NCBI GenBank assembly: GCA_964449325.1
Contig: CAYUYJ010000005.1
Span: 89,260-153,259, forward strand
Source: RGIG3002 sp964449325
Lineage (GTDB): Bacteria; Bacillota; Clostridia; Lachnospirales; Lachnospiraceae
Direction of reading: 5' to 3'
DNA length: 64,000 nucleotides
Shown here: in pieces, positions 8,306-17,113 of the stretch
Layout of the letters: each line of letters opens with the position of its first letter
Position numbering within the stretch: the first letter of the stretch is position 1
Notes under the pieces: model-generated
What the model saw: the letters and a program-made list of their open reading frames with translations, nothing else
What the model was told of the DNA's origin: nothing
Databases searched by the model: none
Translations under genes and position numbers: made by a program

Positions 8306-9622
8306 ATGAGACTTCGTTTATATCATGCAAAAATTTTGACGATGGAAGAAAACCGGGAGATTTTTGAAGGGGAAGTGTGGATTGAAGATTCCCGTATTCT
8401 CTATGTTGGGACAGGAGAAGATAAGGAAGAATTTTTCCGAAAGAGCGGTAAAGTGTGTATGCTCTGGGACGAAGAGATTGATTGTCAGGGAAATCTTCTT
8501 ATGCCCGGTTTTAAAAATGCACATACTCATTCGGGCATGACCTTTTTACGTTCCTTTGCAGATGACATGCCGTTGGATGACTGGTTGCACAAACAGATTT
8601 TTCCGGCAGAGGCAAAGCTTACACCAAAAGACATTACCGCGAACACCAGACTTGCGGTATTGGAATATCTGACAAGCGGGATTACCGCTATTTTTGATAT
8701 GTATGTGAACCCGGAGGCAGTAGGGAAGGGTTGTGAAGAGATGGGAATGCGCTGTGTACTTGTAAGCGGGCTGAATGATTTTGTACAAACGCCGGAAATC
8801 ATGGAGCAGCAATATCTTACTTTAAACAGGAAAGATTCTTTGGTATCGTTTATGCTGGGGTTTCATGCGGAATATACCTGTTCCAAGGAATTGCTCGGAA
8901 AGGTAGCAGAGCTTGCCGGGAAGTATAAAGCACCGGTATTTACGCATCTGTGCGAGACAAAGAAAGAAGTGGCTGAGTGTGTGAAGCGTTATGGTATGAC
9001 CCCTCCTTTATTTTTGGATTCACTTGGAATATTTGATTATGGCGGAGGCGGCTATCATGGGGTGTATATGAGTGAAAAAGATGTGGAGCTATGGGAAAAG
9101 AAAAAGCTTCATATCGTAACCAATCCGGCTTCCAATCTGAAGCTTGCCAGCGGTATTGCACCGATAAAGGAATATGAAAGAAGAGGCATCAATGTGGCAA
9201 TCGGTACGGACGGACCGGCAAGTAACAATTGTCTGGACATGTTCCGGGAAATGTTTTTAGTAACCGGGCTTTCTAAGGTGCGGGAAGAAGATGCGGCGGC
9301 AGTGGATGCCGTTCAGGTATTAAAGATGGCGACCGTGGGTGGAGCAAAAGCCATGGGATTGACCGAATGTGATGTGTTGGCGGCAGGAAAGAAAGCAGAT
9401 ATGATTTTATTGGATTTGCATATGCCTAATATGCAGCCTTTCAACCATATAGTGAAAAACATTGTTTACAGCGGAAGTAAACAGAACGTAAAAATGACTA
9501 TGATTGACGGTAAAATTTTGTACCGGGACGGTAAATTTTATACGGATTTTATGCCGGAAGAAATTTATGAGGAAGTCAATGGGATTACTAAACGGATAAA
9601 GTCTGATTTGGGAAAAGAATAA
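8306..9622 (+). CDS. Amidohydrolase of the methylthioadenosine/S-adenosylhomocysteine deaminase family
   Basis: ATG 8306 (MRLRLYHAKIL) follows AAAGGGG at 8291-8297 and gives 438 residues; the GTG at 8279 has no such site. Metal ligands of the TRZ/ATZ/MtaD family are visible: NAHTHSG (HxH), GFHAEYT, FTHLCET and GTDGPASNN. MtaD-type members deaminate 5'-methylthioadenosine and S-adenosylhomocysteine; close relatives act on guanine or other nucleobases, so the substrate is not fixed. Its position between cytidine deaminase and an NCS2 permease favours purine salvage. Confidence 0.85.
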   Translation: MRLRLYHAKILTMEENREIFEGEVWIEDSRILYVGTGEDKEEFFRKSGKVCMLWDEEIDCQGNLLMPGFKNAHTHSGMTFLRSFADDMPLDDWLHKQIFPAEAKLTPKDITANTRLAVLEYLTSGITAIFDMYVNPEAVGKGCEEMGMRCVLVSGLNDFVQTPEIMEQQYLTLNRKDSLVSFMLGFHAEYTCSKELLGKVAELAGKYKAPVFTHLCETKKEVAECVKRYGMTPPLFLDSLGIFDYGGGGYHGVYMSEKDVELWEKKKLHIVTNPASNLKLASGIAPIKEYERRGINVAIGTDGPASNNCLDMFREMFLVTGLSKVREEDAAAVDAVQVLKMATVGGAKAMGLTECDVLAAGKKADMILLDLHMPNMQPFNHIVKNIVYSGSKQNVKMTMIDGKILYRDGKFYTDFMPEEIYEEVNGITKRIKSDLGKE

Positions 9623-9689
9623 GCAGGTTGTAGTGGCATAAGCCTTACAATAAATTTATTACAACATCTCATAAGGAGGAGAAAGAGAA

Positions 9690-11057
9690 ATGTTGGAGAA
9701 GTTTTTTAAACTGAAAGAAAACAACACGAATGTAAAAACCGAAGTAATGGCCGGTATTACAACGTTCATGACGATGGCTTACATTCTCGCAGTCAATCCG
9801 AACATTCTTTCCGCAACAGGAATGGATGCAAATGCGGTATTGATTGCAACGGCACTGGCTTCTTTTGTAGGAACCATGCTGATGGCATTACTTGCTAATT
9901 ATCCGTTTGCACTGGCACCGGGTATGGGGCTGAATGCTTATTTTGCCTATACGGTTGTATTACAGATGGGATATTCCTGGCAGATTGCCTTGCTGGCAGT
10001 TTTTGTGGAAGGTCTGATTTTCATTGTATTATCCCTTACCAATGTAAGAGAGGCAATTTTCAATGCTATTCCGATGACCTTAAAATCCGCAGTGAGCGTA
10101 GGTATTGGTCTGTTCATTGCGTTTATCGGATTGCAGGATGCAAAGCTGATAGTAAACAGTGATGCAACGCTGGTTACTTATCAGTCCTTTAAAGAAAATG
10201 CATCTTCCGTAGGTGTTGGAGCGATTCTTGCATTAATCGGTGTTTTGGTTACTGCGATTCTGTTAATTAAGAAAGTGAAAGGCGGAATCCTCTTCGGTAT
10301 CTTGATTACCTGGGTACTTGGTATTCTTTGTGAACTGGTAGGCATTTATGTACCGAATCCGGATGCAGGTATGTATTCTGTTATCCCTACATCCTTTGTA
10401 AGTTTGGATTTCAGTTCTTTCGGAACAACTTTTGGACAGGTATTTAAGGCTGATTTTTCTTCCATTGGCATTTTGGATTTTATTGTTGTTATGTTTGCGT
10501 TCCTGTTTGTAGATATGTTTGATACACTGGGAACCTTAATCGGTGTAGCTTCCAAAGCGGACATGCTTGATAAAGACGGTAAGTTACCGAGAATTAAACC
10601 GGCTCTTATGGCAGATGCCGTTGCAACAAGTGTAGGTGCTGTTTTCGGTACTTCCACAACAACTACTTATGTAGAAAGCGCTTCCGGTGTAACCGAAGGT
10701 GGTAGAACAGGTCTTACAGCAGTAGTAACAGGACTTTTGTTCCTGCTTGCTTTGATTTTTTCACCGTTATTTTTGACCATTCCTTCTTTTGCCATTGCAC
10801 CTGCATTGATTACAGTAGGTTTCTATATGATGGGTGCTGTTGTGAAAATTAACTTTGACGATATGTCAGATGCAATTCCGGCATTCCTTTGTATTGTTGC
10901 AATGCCGCTTGCATACAGCATTTCTGAAGGAATTGCTATCGGTGTGATTTCCTGGACTTTGATTAATCTGATTACCGGAAAAGCAAAGGAAAAGAAAATC
11001 AGTATAGTGATGTATATTTTGACAGTATTATTTGTTTTAAAATATATTTTCCTGTAA
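9690..11057 (+). CDS. NCS2 family nucleobase permease (guanine/hypoxanthine type)
   Basis: A 455-residue integral membrane protein with about a dozen hydrophobic segments, starting at ATG 9690 behind AAGGAGGAG. Motifs of the AzgA/PbuG-type NCS2 branch are present: AGITTFMTMAYILAVNP, then LALAPGMGLNAYFAYT-type residues, VDMFDTLGTLIGVA, and GTSTTTTYVESASGV. These carriers take up purine bases with protons. The three preceding salvage genes support a purine substrate. No purine riboswitch is visible in the 67-bp leader. Confidence 0.92.
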   Translation: MLEKFFKLKENNTNVKTEVMAGITTFMTMAYILAVNPNILSATGMDANAVLIATALASFVGTMLMALLANYPFALAPGMGLNAYFAYTVVLQMGYSWQIALLAVFVEGLIFIVLSLTNVREAIFNAIPMTLKSAVSVGIGLFIAFIGLQDAKLIVNSDATLVTYQSFKENASSVGVGAILALIGVLVTAILLIKKVKGGILFGILITWVLGILCELVGIYVPNPDAGMYSVIPTSFVSLDFSSFGTTFGQVFKADFSSIGILDFIVVMFAFLFVDMFDTLGTLIGVASKADMLDKDGKLPRIKPALMADAVATSVGAVFGTSTTTTYVESASGVTEGGRTGLTAVVTGLLFLLALIFSPLFLTIPSFAIAPALITVGFYMMGAVVKINFDDMSDAIPAFLCIVAMPLAYSISEGIAIGVISWTLINLITGKAKEKKISIVMYILTVLFVLKYIFL

Positions 11058-11097
11058 AAAACAGCCGGATGGCGTTGTCTTAAATAAATGTTATCAG

Positions 11098-11122
11098 AGG
11101 GCACGAATTTCGTGCCTTCTGT
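11098..11122 (+). terminator. Possible terminator hairpin after the NCS2 permease
   Basis: An 8-bp perfect inverted repeat (GGCACGAA / TTCGTGCC, one-base centre) lies 42 bp after the permease stop. The following TTCTGTATT is only weakly T-rich, so it may terminate weakly or form another RNA or DNA structure. Confidence 0.45.
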
Positions 11123-11139
11123 ATTGGATTGGAGAATTC

Positions 11140-12807
11140 ATGGAATACTTAGTTTTGGCTTGTGTGATTGTCTTAATCATTCTTTTTGTTTTTATCAAAG
11201 GCATTTTTGATGAGAAACAGAAGGAAAAGAAGTTTATTCAAGATTTATATCAGAATTACGGACAATTCCCAAATCGGGAATATGAAATTAATCAGTACAA
11301 TTCCATACGGAAATATTTTGATAAGCATAAGGACGGCTTTTTTATTGATGATATAACGTGGAACGATCTGGATATGGATGCGGTCTTTATGCAGATGAAC
11401 CACACGTATTCTTCGGCGGGAGAGGAATATTTGTATTACACCTTAAGAACTCCGTTTATGGAGGAAGCACCTTTAAAAAGCAGGGAAGAAAAAGTCCGGT
11501 ATTTTATGGAAAATGAGGAAGAACGGGTAAAAATGCAGGTGCTGTTTGCAAAGACCGGAAAGACGGGAAAATTTTCACTTTATGATTATTTAGATTATTT
11601 GGATGCAGTAGAAAATATATCAAACGGAAAGCATTATTTTTGCATCATAGCTTTTTTGATATCAATACTGCTTATTTTTGTAAACGGTTCTTTAGGACTG
11701 TTATTTACAATCGGAATCATTTGCTACAATATGGTGACTTATTTTCGATCTAAAGGGGATATTGAACCATATATTGTAAGCTTTGGATATATTATGCGTA
11801 TGCTGTCTATGGCAGAGCAGATAATAAAGACAGATGTTCCTGTTCTTGTGAATGAACAGAACGAATTAAAGCAGTTAATAAAAAAATTCAATAAGTTTAA
11901 GCGAGGTTCTCATTGGCTGATGGCACCGAACAGAATGAACGGTGCGGGAGATCCGCTGTCGATTCTGATGGACTATATCAGGATGATGTTCCACACGGAT
12001 ATTATCCAGTTTAATAAAATGATGAGAGAACTGCGCGGGCATAAAGAGGATGTGGACGGAATCGTCGGTATAGCCGGTTCTATTGAGACGGCTATTGCTA
12101 TTGGAGCATATCGGACATCATTAGAAGAGTATTGTGTGCCGGAGTTTTCCAATGGTATTTTACTGGAGGATGGATATCATCCTCTGATTCAAAATCCGGT
12201 GAAGAACAGCATTGAGACAGGAAAGGGAGTGCTTCTTACAGGTTCTAATGCTTCCGGAAAATCCACCTTTTTGAAAACCATGGCAGTGAATGCCATTCTT
12301 GCACAGACAATCTATACCTGTGCGGCAAAACGCTACCGGGGTGAGTTTTATCACATCTATACGTCCATGGCATTGCGGGACAGTTTAGGAAACGGTGAGA
12401 GTTATTATATTGTGGAAATCAAGTCCTTAAAAAGAATTATTGATGCCGGAGGAAAAGGGCAGAGGATTTTGTGCTTTGTAGATGAAGTGCTCAGGGGAAC
12501 GAATACGGTAGAGCGTATTGCGGCATCTACCCAGATATTGAGGAGCTTTGCGGGGAAAAATACCATGTGTTTTGCGGCAACCCACGATATCGAATTGACG
12601 AGACTTCTGGAAGAGGATTATGAAAATTATCATTTTGAAGAAGAAGTAAAAGACGGCGATGTGCTGTTTAACTATGAACTGCAAAAGGGCAGGGCAAGGA
12701 CAAGAAATGCCATTAAGCTTCTCGGGGTGATGGGTTATGAAACAGATATTATAAAAAAAGCGGATAAAATGGCAGAAGATTTTCTTAAAAACGGAATATG
12801 GCAATAG
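11140..12807 (+). CDS. Membrane-anchored MutS-family ATPase
   Basis: A 555-residue protein starting at ATG 11140 behind TTGGAG. The N-terminus is a hydrophobic segment (about residues 3-22) and another membrane hairpin lies near 165-205. The C-terminal half is a MutS domain V ATPase: TGSNASGKSTFLKT is the P-loop, CFVDEVLRGTNTVER is the Walker B/signature region, and FAATHDIEL follows. The mismatch-recognition domain I of MutS1 and the Smr domain of MutS2 are absent. It belongs to the poorly studied membrane MutS-like group; DNA repair should not be assumed. Confidence 0.85.
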   Translation: MEYLVLACVIVLIILFVFIKGIFDEKQKEKKFIQDLYQNYGQFPNREYEINQYNSIRKYFDKHKDGFFIDDITWNDLDMDAVFMQMNHTYSSAGEEYLYYTLRTPFMEEAPLKSREEKVRYFMENEEERVKMQVLFAKTGKTGKFSLYDYLDYLDAVENISNGKHYFCIIAFLISILLIFVNGSLGLLFTIGIICYNMVTYFRSKGDIEPYIVSFGYIMRMLSMAEQIIKTDVPVLVNEQNELKQLIKKFNKFKRGSHWLMAPNRMNGAGDPLSILMDYIRMMFHTDIIQFNKMMRELRGHKEDVDGIVGIAGSIETAIAIGAYRTSLEEYCVPEFSNGILLEDGYHPLIQNPVKNSIETGKGVLLTGSNASGKSTFLKTMAVNAILAQTIYTCAAKRYRGEFYHIYTSMALRDSLGNGESYYIVEIKSLKRIIDAGGKGQRILCFVDEVLRGTNTVERIAASTQILRSFAGKNTMCFAATHDIELTRLLEEDYENYHFEEEVKDGDVLFNYELQKGRARTRNAIKLLGVMGYETDIIKKADKMAEDFLKNGIWQ

Positions 12808-12840
12808 GCTTACAAGAAAAGGAGATGAGAGAATAACGCT

Positions 12841-13323
12841 ATGAAGGTTACAATTTATACGGATGGCGCAGCAAGGGGAAACCCGGAAGGTCCGGGCGGA
12901 TACGGTGCAGTAGTACAATGTGTTGACGGAAAGGGTGTGCTGCATGAAAGAGAATATTCCGCCGGCTATAAAAAAACAACCAATAACAGAATGGAACTGA
13001 TGGCAGCTATTGCCGGTCTGGAAGCACTGACGAAGCCTTGTGAGGTAACTCTGATTTCCGATTCCAAATATCTGGTAGATGCATTTAATCAGCACTGGAT
13101 TGACGGATGGTTAAAAAAGAACTGGAAAAACAGTACGGGAAAGCCGGTAAAAAATATTGATTTGTGGAAACGGCTGTTGGAGGCAAAAGAGCCCCATCAG
13201 GTTACGTTTATCTGGGTAAAGGGGCACGACGGTCACCCGGAGAACGAACGGTGTGACAAGCTGGCAACGACAGCTGCGGACGGCAAGGACTTACTTGACG
13301 ATGTTGTGCAGGAAGTGGTATGA
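12841..13323 (+). CDS. rnhA: Ribonuclease HI
   Basis: RNase HI cuts the RNA strand of RNA-DNA hybrids. The 160-residue chain has the catalytic acidic set: IYTDGAARGNPEGPGG, NNRMELMAAI, ISDSKYLVDAF and ENERCDKLA. The VKGHDGHPEN block carries the conserved His. The basic handle (KKNWKNSTGK) is present, as in E. coli-type enzymes. Length is normal. It starts 33 bp after the MutS-like gene, in the same direction. Confidence 0.96.
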   Translation: MKVTIYTDGAARGNPEGPGGYGAVVQCVDGKGVLHEREYSAGYKKTTNNRMELMAAIAGLEALTKPCEVTLISDSKYLVDAFNQHWIDGWLKKNWKNSTGKPVKNIDLWKRLLEAKEPHQVTFIWVKGHDGHPENERCDKLATTAADGKDLLDDVVQEVV

Positions 13324-13359
13324 TTTAAATAAATAATTACGAAAAAAGGATGTGCGGTC

Positions 13360-13524
13360 ATGGATAATCTGATTTTATTTTTGAATTCGTTTCTGTCGTA
13401 TGCGGTGATGTTTCTTTTTATTGTGGCATTATGTATTATCGCATGTTTTATTGGTGTCGGTATGAGAAAAAGAAAAAATGCGGCGATGCAGGCAGAGGAA
13501 GGAAAAGAAACTTCTGCTTCATAA
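13360..13524 (+). CDS. Small single-pass membrane protein, unknown function
   Basis: A 54-residue protein starting at ATG 13360 behind AAAAAAGGATG. Residues about 5-35 form a long hydrophobic segment (FLSYAVMFLFIVALCIIACF), followed by a basic RKRKN stretch and an acidic tail, the layout of a single-pass protein with its tail in the cytoplasm. It lies 36 bp behind rnhA and is followed by a strong terminator. No family is recognised. Confidence 0.6.
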   Translation: MDNLILFLNSFLSYAVMFLFIVALCIIACFIGVGMRKRKNAAMQAEEGKETSAS

Positions 13525-13543
13525 GGGAAAGAAGGCATAGGGA

Positions 13544-13585
13544 AACTGCCAGCTTAAGGGAAACCTTTCGTATGGCAGTTTTTTG
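13544..13585 (+). terminator. Rho-independent terminator after rnhA and the small membrane gene
   Basis: AACTGCCA at 13544-13551 pairs with TGGCAGTT at 13573-13580. A smaller inner stem AAGG-GAAA-CCTT sits inside, and TTTTTTG follows. Confidence 0.85.
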
Positions 13586-13589
13586 TTAT

Positions 13590-13680
13590 AGCGACGAGGC
13601 AAGCGTCCGTCATGCTTGCATGAATGGACATTTGCCGACCGCTAATCAGAGCGAGATTCGCATAGCGTATCTCGCCTCTG
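13590..13680. repeat. Composite palindromic element; second hairpin recurs at 47394
   Basis: Two adjacent hairpins. The first (13590-13643) is long and interrupted: AGCG, GGCAA, GTCC, CATGC pair in order with GCATG, GGAC, TTGCC, CGCT. The second (13647-13680) has GCGAGAT pairing with ATCTCGC around a CGC-ATA-GCG core. Apart from one missing base in its left arm, this second hairpin is identical to the 35-bp palindrome at 47394-47428, in the same orientation. The element lies after a full terminator and before the WYL regulator, so it is an interspersed repeat candidate rather than part of a gene. Confidence 0.7.
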
Positions 13681-13732
13681 TTATGTAATAGGAGAGAACG
13701 CGAGCCAAGTGGTGGCAGTTAGGGAGAATGAT

Positions 13733-14725
13733 ATGGGAAAGAGTGCGGGACAAAAACTGAAGTTGTTGTATCTGATTAAGATTTTAAGTGAAAATACGGA
13801 TGAACAGCATCCTATGCCTATGAAGCGTATTATTGAAGAACTTGCCGTATATGATATTAAAGCGGAAAGAAAGACGGTTTATGCGGATTTGGAGGATTTA
13901 AAACAGTTTGGCTATGACATTTTGTGGAATGCCTCCAGAACGGACGGCGGATATTATTTGGGCGAAAGAGATTTTGAACTGCCGGAGTTGAAGCTGCTTG
14001 TAGATGCTGTACAGGCTTCCCGGTTTATTACCGCCAAAAAGAGTAAAGAACTGATTGGAAAACTGGAAAAGCTTACAAGCCGTTATGAGGCAGGCAGACT
14101 GCAGCGTCAGGTCTATGTAGTGAACAGAGTCAAAACTTCCAATGAAAGTATTTATTATAATGTGGACAATATTCATCGTGCAATTCAGGACAATGTACAG
14201 ATTTGCTTTCAATATTTTGAGTGGTCCATGGATAAGAAGATGATTCCCAGAAAGAACGGAATGAAATATCAGATTAGTCCGTGGGCATTAATCTGGCAGG
14301 ATGAAAATTATTATCTGGCAGGTTTTGATGAGACAGAAAATAAAATTAAGCACTTTCGCGTAGATAAAATGGGTACAATAGAGTTATGCGAGAAAAAAAG
14401 ACAGGGTACGGAAAGTTTTTCTGAGTTTGATATTGCGGAGTATACCAATAAAATGTTCGGAATGTTTGGTGGTAAGGAACAGACAGTAACATTGCAGTTC
14501 CCCGATTATCTGATTGGGGTTATCATGGACCGTTTCGGAAAGGAAGCAGAGGTGCGAAAGCGTGATGAGGAGCATTTTAGTGTTCGGCTGCGCGTAGCAG
14601 TCAGCGGACAGTTTTTCGGCTGGCTGGCAGGGCTTGGAAAGGAAGCGACTATTTTGTCTCCTAAAGAGGTGGAAGAGGAGTATAGAAAATATTTAACAGA
14701 GATTATAAAAAATAATACAAAATAA
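13733..14725 (+). CDS. HTH/WYL-domain transcriptional regulator
   Basis: ATG 13733 (MGKSAGQKLK) follows AGGGAG at 13721-13726; the GTG at 13709 has no comparable site. The protein has 330 residues. The N-terminus is a winged helix of the DeoR/HTH_11 kind (LKLLYLIKILSEN, then ERKTVYADLEDLKQFGYDI). A WYL ligand domain follows (ISPWALIWQDENYYLAGFDE, then KHFRVDKM), with a C-terminal extension typical of the group. WYL regulators sense small molecules or nucleic acids; the target here is unknown. Confidence 0.9.
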   Translation: MGKSAGQKLKLLYLIKILSENTDEQHPMPMKRIIEELAVYDIKAERKTVYADLEDLKQFGYDILWNASRTDGGYYLGERDFELPELKLLVDAVQASRFITAKKSKELIGKLEKLTSRYEAGRLQRQVYVVNRVKTSNESIYYNVDNIHRAIQDNVQICFQYFEWSMDKKMIPRKNGMKYQISPWALIWQDENYYLAGFDETENKIKHFRVDKMGTIELCEKKRQGTESFSEFDIAEYTNKMFGMFGGKEQTVTLQFPDYLIGVIMDRFGKEAEVRKRDEEHFSVRLRVAVSGQFFGWLAGLGKEATILSPKEVEEEYRKYLTEIIKNNTK

Positions 14726-14763
14726 GTCTCTCTTTTTCGTTGAATTTTTAGATGGTATTTTAG

Positions 14764-14792
14764 TTGACACTCTATGCTACATATCATATACT
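14764..14792 (+). promoter_or_regulatory. Sigma-A-type promoter of nrdD
   Basis: TTGACA at 14764-14769 and TATACT at 14787-14792 are separated by exactly 17 bp. The start of transcription should fall near 14799, immediately ahead of the two NrdR-like boxes. Confidence 0.8.
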
Positions 14793-14801
14793 TGTAAAAG
14801 A

Positions 14802-14848
14802 CCACAATATATAGGAAGAAAAACGGAATGGAAAACCATATATTGTGA
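14802..14848 (+). promoter_or_regulatory. Pair of NrdR-type boxes controlling nrdDG
   Basis: Two near-matches to the NrdR consensus acaCwATATaTwGtgt: box 1 at 14802-14817 (core CAATATATAG) and box 2 at 14833-14848 (core CCATATATTG, one mismatch). Their starts are 31 bp apart, about three helical turns, the usual spacing of paired NrdR boxes. They lie just downstream of the promoter, a position suited to repression when dATP is plentiful. Confidence 0.82.
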
Positions 14849-14917
14849 CGGAGCCGGAAGAAAGATGAGAGCTTACATTCCGTAGTCCGTGTGGTTAAAA
14901 AAGATGGAGGAATAGCG

Positions 14918-17110
14918 ATGGTAGAAAAAAAGGAAGCCGACTGCAAAAATGAAGAAGTGGACTATAGTGTGATATATAAAACCAAACGTCCGGTCAAGGT
15001 GATCAAAAAGGACGGAAGCAGGGAAGCTTTTAATGTGCAAAAGGTAGTAAGTGCAGTAGGAAAAAGTGCGTATCGTGCTTTGACCAAATTTACGGAAGAG
15101 GAAAAACGACATATCTGCCAGTTTGTTGTAGATAAAGTGGATGAAATGGAGCAGGATGAAATTCCGATTCCGATTATGCATAACATTGTAGAAAGTGCCC
15201 TTGAAGATGTAAAACCCATTGTGGCAAAGAGCTATCGGGATTATCGGAACTATAAGCAGGACTTTGTACGTATGATGGATGATGTATATAAAAAGAGTCA
15301 GTCCATTATGTATGTAGGAGACAAAGAAAATGCAAATACGGACTCTGCCCTTGTTTCCACCAAAAGAAGTTTGATTTTTAATCAGTTTAATAAAGAGTTA
15401 TATCAGAAATTTTTCATGACAACCGAAGAAATTCAGGCCTGCCGTGACGGATATATTTATGTACATGACATGTCTGCAAGAAGAGATACTATGAACTGCT
15501 GTTTGTTTGATGTGCAGAACGTGTTAAGCGGTGGTTTTGAAATGGGAAATATTTGGTACAACGAGCCAAAAACACTGGATGTTGCGTTTGATGTTATCGG
15601 TGACATTGTATTGAGTGCAGCGAGCCAGCAGTATGGTGGTTTTACGGTGCCCAGCGTGGACAATATTTTAGAGCCTTATGCGGAGAAGTCTTACAAAAAA
15701 TATGTGGAAAAATATGTCAGACTTGGGATTGACAAGGAGACCGCAGAAGCAGAAGCTTACGCAGATGTGGTAAGGGAGTTTGAGCAGGGCTTCCAGGGTT
15801 GGGAATACAAATTCAATACCGTTGCTTCGAGCCGTGGCGATTATCCGTTTATTACCGTAACCGCGGGTACGGGAACCGGACGTTTTGCAAAGCTGGCAAC
15901 CATTTCCATGCTGAATGTACGCCGCAGAGGACAGGGAAAAGCAGAGTGCAAGAAGCCGGTATTGTTCCCCAAAATTGTATTTTTATATGATGAAAATCTG
16001 CACGGATCCGGTAAAGAACTGGAGGATGTATTTGAAGCAGGTGTAAAATGTTCGGCAAAGACTATGTATCCGGACTGGTTAAGTTTGACCGGCAAAGGGT
16101 ATATTGCCAGTATGTACAAGCAGTACGGCAAAATTATTTCACCTATGGGATGTCGTGCATTTCTTTCCCCCTGGTATGAAAGAGGCGGTATGCACCCGGC
16201 TGATGATAAGGATGTACCTGTATTTGTAGGCAGGTTTAATATTGGAGCGGTTTCTTTGCATCTTCCGATGATTTTGGCGAAAGCAAGACAGGAATCCAGA
16301 GATTTTTATGAGGTTTTGGACTATTATCTGGAGTTAATCCGTCAGTTACATATCAGAACCTATGCATATCTGGGAGAGATGCGTGCTTCCACGAATCCCC
16401 TTGCTTACTGTGAAGGCGGTTTTTTGGGCGGGCATTTAAAGCTTACCGATAAAATTAAACCGATTTTAAAATCGGCAACAGCAAGTTTTGGTATCACTGC
16501 ATTTAATGAATTGCAGGAACTTTATAACGGCAAATCTTTAGTAGAGGACGGACAGTTTGCGTTAGAGGTTTTGGAGCATATTAATAAAAAAATAAACGAA
16601 TTTAAAGAAGAGGATGGAAATCTCTATGCGATTTACGGAACTCCGGCAGAAAATCTGTGCGGATTACAGGTAAAACAGTTCCGTGAAAAATACGGCATTA
16701 TTGAGGGCGTATCGGACAGAGAGTATGTGAGCAACAGTTTTCATTGCCATGTAAGCGAAGATATTACACCGATTGAAAAACAGGATTTGGAATATCGTTT
16801 TTGGGAACTGGCAAATGGCGGTAAGATTCAGTATGTAAAATATCCGATTGATTATAATATCGAAGCAATTAAAACGTTAATCCGCAGAGCGATGGACATG
16901 GGCTTTTATGAAGGAGTCAATCTGTCATTGGCTTATTGTGATGATTGCGGTCATCAGGAGTTGGAGATGGATGTTTGTCCGAAATGCGGAAGCAGGAATT
17001 TGACGAAGATTGACCGAATGAACGGCTATCTTTCTTATTCCAGAGTGCATGGGGATACCAGACTGAATGATGCAAAAATGGCAGAAATTGCAGAAAGGAA
17101 GTCAATGTAG
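14918..17110 (+). CDS. nrdD: Anaerobic ribonucleoside-triphosphate reductase, glycyl radical subunit
   Basis: NrdD makes dNTPs from NTPs without oxygen using a glycyl radical. ATG 14918 follows GATGGAGGAATAG; the upstream GTG at 14891 lacks a site. Size 730 residues, as expected. An ATP-cone domain is at the N-terminus (KVIKKDGSREAFNVQKVV). The catalytic core includes HDMSARRDTMNCCLFD. The C-terminus has a CDDCG / CPKCG zinc site followed by RMNGYLSYSRVHGD, whose Gly is the expected radical site. nrdG follows 4 bp later. Regulation: promoter plus two NrdR-like boxes. Confidence 0.97.
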   Translation: MVEKKEADCKNEEVDYSVIYKTKRPVKVIKKDGSREAFNVQKVVSAVGKSAYRALTKFTEEEKRHICQFVVDKVDEMEQDEIPIPIMHNIVESALEDVKPIVAKSYRDYRNYKQDFVRMMDDVYKKSQSIMYVGDKENANTDSALVSTKRSLIFNQFNKELYQKFFMTTEEIQACRDGYIYVHDMSARRDTMNCCLFDVQNVLSGGFEMGNIWYNEPKTLDVAFDVIGDIVLSAASQQYGGFTVPSVDNILEPYAEKSYKKYVEKYVRLGIDKETAEAEAYADVVREFEQGFQGWEYKFNTVASSRGDYPFITVTAGTGTGRFAKLATISMLNVRRRGQGKAECKKPVLFPKIVFLYDENLHGSGKELEDVFEAGVKCSAKTMYPDWLSLTGKGYIASMYKQYGKIISPMGCRAFLSPWYERGGMHPADDKDVPVFVGRFNIGAVSLHLPMILAKARQESRDFYEVLDYYLELIRQLHIRTYAYLGEMRASTNPLAYCEGGFLGGHLKLTDKIKPILKSATASFGITAFNELQELYNGKSLVEDGQFALEVLEHINKKINEFKEEDGNLYAIYGTPAENLCGLQVKQFREKYGIIEGVSDREYVSNSFHCHVSEDITPIEKQDLEYRFWELANGGKIQYVKYPIDYNIEAIKTLIRRAMDMGFYEGVNLSLAYCDDCGHQELEMDVCPKCGSRNLTKIDRMNGYLSYSRVHGDTRLNDAKMAEIAERKSM

Positions 17111-17113
17111 TAA

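Noticed and set aside
9623..9689. A purine riboswitch ahead of the NCS2 permease
   Set aside because: The 67-bp leader lacks the conserved purine-riboswitch core and is too short for it.
13431..13688. An 85-residue open frame across the small membrane gene, terminator and repeat
   Set aside because: It runs through a strong terminator and two hairpins, lacks a ribosome site and overlaps the better-supported 54-residue gene.
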